64,000 nucleotides of DNA from Clostridiales bacterium (lineage in GTDB: Bacteria; Bacillota; Clostridia; Oscillospirales; Oscillospiraceae): assembly GCA_029008095.1 (NCBI GenBank), contig JAQXJB010000029.1, forward strand, positions 1 to 64,000, in the 5' to 3' direction. The stretch's first letter is position 1. Each line of letters begins with the position of its first letter. Below, in pieces: positions 61,656 to 64,000 of this stretch. Both the position numbers and the translations under genes were made by a program. Below the pieces are notes generated by a model. That model had not been told where the DNA came from and searched no databases. It saw nothing but the letters and a program-made list of their open reading frames with translations.

Positions 61656-62363
61656 TTAATTCAAAAATTCCAGCGCCTTTTCGATGGAATTACGGGCTTC
61701 GTCTGATAGAGGAGTGCCTGCGTTGCGATGGTCGAAGCTGACGGTGAATTCCGTTACGCTTGCCCGAAGCTTGTCCAGATATGCCCTGTTCAGAGCGGTG
61801 ATATCCTCATAAAGGCTCTGATACTTCTCCGCCTTCAACTCACGCCGCCCGGCTTCAAGGATGCCTGCCGTATGGGTGACGCATATGTAGGGCTGGCTTC
61901 TGAACTTCTCATGAAACTTTTCGTCACTGTCCCAAAGGTAGGCTATGTTGGAATAATATCTCAGCTCAGTGGAGCGGATACGCTTGCAGGCAAAGCAGGA
62001 GCCGGAAAGCGCGCTGAGCTTATCGCCGGCGTCGGCGTCGGGCTCTTTCTTTTTGAAAAATCCTTTCCTGCCGCTGACCTCAGTCTCCAGCAGGCTGTTC
62101 ACGTCCGCCAGATGACTCTCAAGGATAAGGGCCAGTGCCAACTTGTTTTTTATGCCGCGCAGCTTGGCAAAATGCTCATGGCAGAAGCCTGCTTCGTTCA
62201 TCTTTATTCTCACGTCGGGCTCCATCATTGCCGCACCGAGAACGTAGGTAAGGCTCGTTTCCTCAAGCGCCCGGTGCAGGCGGCACATGGGGCAGCCGTC
62301 GTGTTCGTCAAAGGCTTCGTTTATTGGTATAGTAAATATTTTTTCTGACAAAATCAGCACCAT
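61656..62363 (-). CDS. DUF6062 family protein
   Basis: A 235-residue protein, probably cytoplasmic, with four Cys/His pairs that could bind zinc or a cluster: 'CPMCRLH', 'CHEHF', 'CFACKR', 'CVTH'. This matches DUF6062, of unknown function. Start is uncertain: 62363 has no good ribosome binding site. Confidence 0.7.
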   Translation of the reverse strand: MVLILSEKIFTIPINEAFDEHDGCPMCRLHRALEETSLTYVLGAAMMEPDVRIKMNEAGFCHEHFAKLRGIKNKLALALILESHLADVNSLLETEVSGRKGFFKKKEPDADAGDKLSALSGSCFACKRIRSTELRYYSNIAYLWDSDEKFHEKFRSQPYICVTHTAGILEAGRRELKAEKYQSLYEDITALNRAYLDKLRASVTEFTVSFDHRNAGTPLSDEARNSIEKALEFLN

Positions 62364-62437
62364 CCCTGTTCTAAACCATGATTTTGTGGTACAATAATAT
62401 TTATAATATATATTATTATAAACGGAAGCGTGCTTTT

Positions 62438-63271
62438 ATGCAATACATAGAACATGATGGATTTGTGGAGATAAGCTCGCCGGAGGATTTCGACCCGGTT
62501 AAAATTTTTGAGTGCGGCCAGTGCTTTCGCTGGAACGCGGATGAGAACGGCGTATATCGGGGCGTAGCCCACGGATGCGCCGCCAGGGTCTGGACGGAGA
62601 ACGGCAGCGTTTTCATCAGCGGAACGATGGAGGATTTCCAAAGTATCTGGTACGATTACTTTGACCTCGGCCGCGATTACGCCTCGGCGCGGGCAGCGCT
62701 TTCCATAGATGAATATACCCGCTCTGCCGCGGAGTACGGCGCGGGCATACGCATATTGCGCCAGGATAAGTGGGAGGCGCTGTGCTCATTCATTATATCC
62801 CAGTGCAACAATATTCCGCGCATAAAGAAGATAGTGGAGACGCTTTGTTCCTGCTTTGGTGAGCCGGTTGAGCTGGAGGGAAAGACACTTTATGCCTTCC
62901 CCAATGCGGAAAAGGTGGCGGCGCTCAGCGAAGCCGACCTCGCGCCACTGCACTGCGGTTACCGCGCACCGTATATCCTCGGAGCGGCCAAGGCTGTTGC
63001 GGACGGTTCTCTTGATTTGGACGCGCTGGCCCAAAGTGATTTCAATACCGCGCTCAAGGCGCTCAAGACTATGAACGGCATCGGCGACAAGGTGGCCAAC
63101 TGCGTAATCCTTTTCGGACTCTGCATCCCGGACGCCTTTCCGATAGATGTCTGGATGAAAAAGGCGCTGGCGGCTCATTATCCAAAAGATTTCGACCCGA
63201 AGGTGTTCGGTAAAAACGCCGGGCTCGCCCAGCAGTACATATTTTATTATGCCCGCTCGGGCAACGTATGA
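62438..63271 (+). CDS. 8-oxoguanine DNA glycosylase (OGG1-type)
   Basis: A 277-residue base-excision repair enzyme: N-terminal OGG domain ('IFECGQCFRWNADENGVYRGVAHG'), then a helix-hairpin-helix glycosylase with the catalytic lysine in 'MNGIGDKVANCVILFGL' and aspartate in 'FPIDVWMKKAL'. It removes 8-oxoG. ATG at 62438 sits in the right frame. Confidence 0.88.
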   Translation: MQYIEHDGFVEISSPEDFDPVKIFECGQCFRWNADENGVYRGVAHGCAARVWTENGSVFISGTMEDFQSIWYDYFDLGRDYASARAALSIDEYTRSAAEYGAGIRILRQDKWEALCSFIISQCNNIPRIKKIVETLCSCFGEPVELEGKTLYAFPNAEKVAALSEADLAPLHCGYRAPYILGAAKAVADGSLDLDALAQSDFNTALKALKTMNGIGDKVANCVILFGLCIPDAFPIDVWMKKALAAHYPKDFDPKVFGKNAGLAQQYIFYYARSGNV

Positions 63272-63316
63272 AAAATAACGGAATAATTAATAAATAAAGG
63301 AGTATAGAGTACAAAT

Positions 63317-64000
63317 ATGAAATACGATTTTACCACTATTATGGATCGCCGCGGCAAGGATTCTGTTGCGGTCGACGTTATCCCGATGGAGGGTGTGGAG
63401 GTCAAAGAGGGCTTCAGCAAAATACCAATGTGGGTGGCCGATATGAACTTCGCCACTGTTCCAACCATCGTTGACGCTATTATTGAGCGCGCCAAGCATC
63501 CCGCATACGGATATTTCCGCACTCCCAAGGAGTATTATGACTCCATCATACGCTGGCAGAAGGTGCGCAACGGTGTGGAGGGTCTTGAAGCGGAGCACAT
63601 CGGCTATGAAAATGGTGTGCTCGGCGGCGTTATTTCAGCCATTCAGGCCTTTACCGCGCCCGGCGAGGCTGTGCTGCTCCATTCTCCCACCTATGTAGGT
63701 TTCACCGGCTGCATAGAGAACAATGGCCGGAAGATCATCCATTCCGACCTTGTGCAGGATGAAAACGGCGTTTGGCGCATGAATTTTGAGGACATGGATG
63801 CCAAAATAAAGAAGCATAAGATACATACCGTTGTGTTCTGCTCTCCCCACAATCCCTGCGGACGTGTTTGGGAACGTTGGGAGCTGGAGAAGGCAATGGA
63901 GGTCTACGCCGCCAACGATTGCATCGTCATATCAGACGAGATCTGGTCGGATATCATCATCGGCGAGAAGAAGCATATCCCTACTCAGTCTGTCTCTGAG
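63317..64000 (+). CDS. MalY/PatB-type aminotransferase/C-S lyase (truncated by window edge)
   Basis: The first 228 codons of a PLP enzyme beginning MKYDFTTIMDRRGKDSVAVD, with 'PMWVADMNFATVPTIVDAIIERAKHPAYGYF', 'GVLGGVISAIQAFTAPG' and 'VFCSPHNPCGRVWERWELEK'. These fit MalY/PatB cystathionine beta-lyase-like aminotransferases. The PLP lysine and the C-terminus lie outside. RBS AAAGGAG before ATG 63317. Confidence 0.88.
   Translation, partial: MKYDFTTIMDRRGKDSVAVDVIPMEGVEVKEGFSKIPMWVADMNFATVPTIVDAIIERAKHPAYGYFRTPKEYYDSIIRWQKVRNGVEGLEAEHIGYENGVLGGVISAIQAFTAPGEAVLLHSPTYVGFTGCIENNGRKIIHSDLVQDENGVWRMNFEDMDAKIKKHKIHTVVFCSPHNPCGRVWERWELEKAMEVYAANDCIVISDEIWSDIIIGEKKHIPTQSVSE

Overview
The window looks like a chromosomal segment of a strictly anaerobic, endospore-forming member of the Clostridia (Firmicutes), probably near Oscillospirales/Christensenellales; that placement is an inference from gene content, not a phylogeny. 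Support comes from sporulation genes (spoVAD, spoVAE, an FtsK/SpoIIIE translocase next to tepA, SpoVB-like and YtvI-like proteins), class III (glycyl-radical) ribonucleotide reductase, ferredoxin:thioredoxin reductase, C1-folate genes of the methyl-branch type, strong AGGAGG ribosome binding sites, some TTG starts, and textbook sigma-A promoters. I see no prophage, insertion sequence, CRISPR array or rRNA operon. Almost all of it is ordinary core chromosome.

Layout. 1-0.9 kb: tail-end TetR start and a gene-poor stretch. 0.9-8.8 kb (+): thioredoxin reductase, Asp23 protein, fatty-acid kinase FakA, an amidohydrolase, SpoVB-like flippase, HU, RqcP, AI-2E permease. 8.6-11.8 kb (-): a small conserved protein and two FAD proteins. 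11.9-12.8 kb: an orphan cobalamin-riboswitch transcript and an XRE regulator. 12.9-18 kb: membrane protein, CDP-alcohol transferase, Fe-S/flavin ene-reductase, HAD phosphatase, DUF4430 protein. 18-19 kb (-): a redox cluster of thioredoxin, ferredoxin:thioredoxin reductase and a stand-alone glycyl-radical domain. 19-31 kb: Crp/Fnr regulator, aldolase-type lyase, CoA-transferase, serC-serA, mtaB, HPr-like protein with a cysteine desulfurase, YtvI, homoserine dehydrogenase. 31-38 kb: PBP1A, DUF1292, 6S RNA, PpiC foldase, TcdA. 38-43 kb (-): sugar nucleotidyltransferase, degenerate deacetylase, GntR-ABC operon. 43-47 kb (+): pth, aconitase, isocitrate dehydrogenase. 47-55 kb (-): metF, fchA, folD, a methionine-gamma-lyase-like enzyme, CapA, nrdD-nrdG. 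55-64 kb: DUF975, tepA, ftsK/spoIIIE, spoVAD-spoVAE, DUF6062, an OGG-type glycosylase and a truncated MalY/PatB aminotransferase.

Working together: nrdD/nrdG, the 88-residue NrdD-like glycyl-radical protein and the ferredoxin-linked thioredoxin system are all parts of anaerobic radical and thiol chemistry. FolD (lacking the cyclohydrolase lysine), FchA and MetF divide methylene-THF metabolism between separate enzymes. Aconitase plus Icd supply 2-oxoglutarate; serC/serA and homoserine dehydrogenase supply amino acids.

The most novel item is a ~150-nt structured element found three times (7.2, 19.2 and 56.5 kb), each time ending directly at the start codon of an unrelated gene. Its long terminal stem covers the Shine-Dalgarno sequence, its stems show compensatory changes between copies, and a second G-rich segment can compete for the same strand, as expected for a translational RNA switch. 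I do not recognise it as a known riboswitch class.
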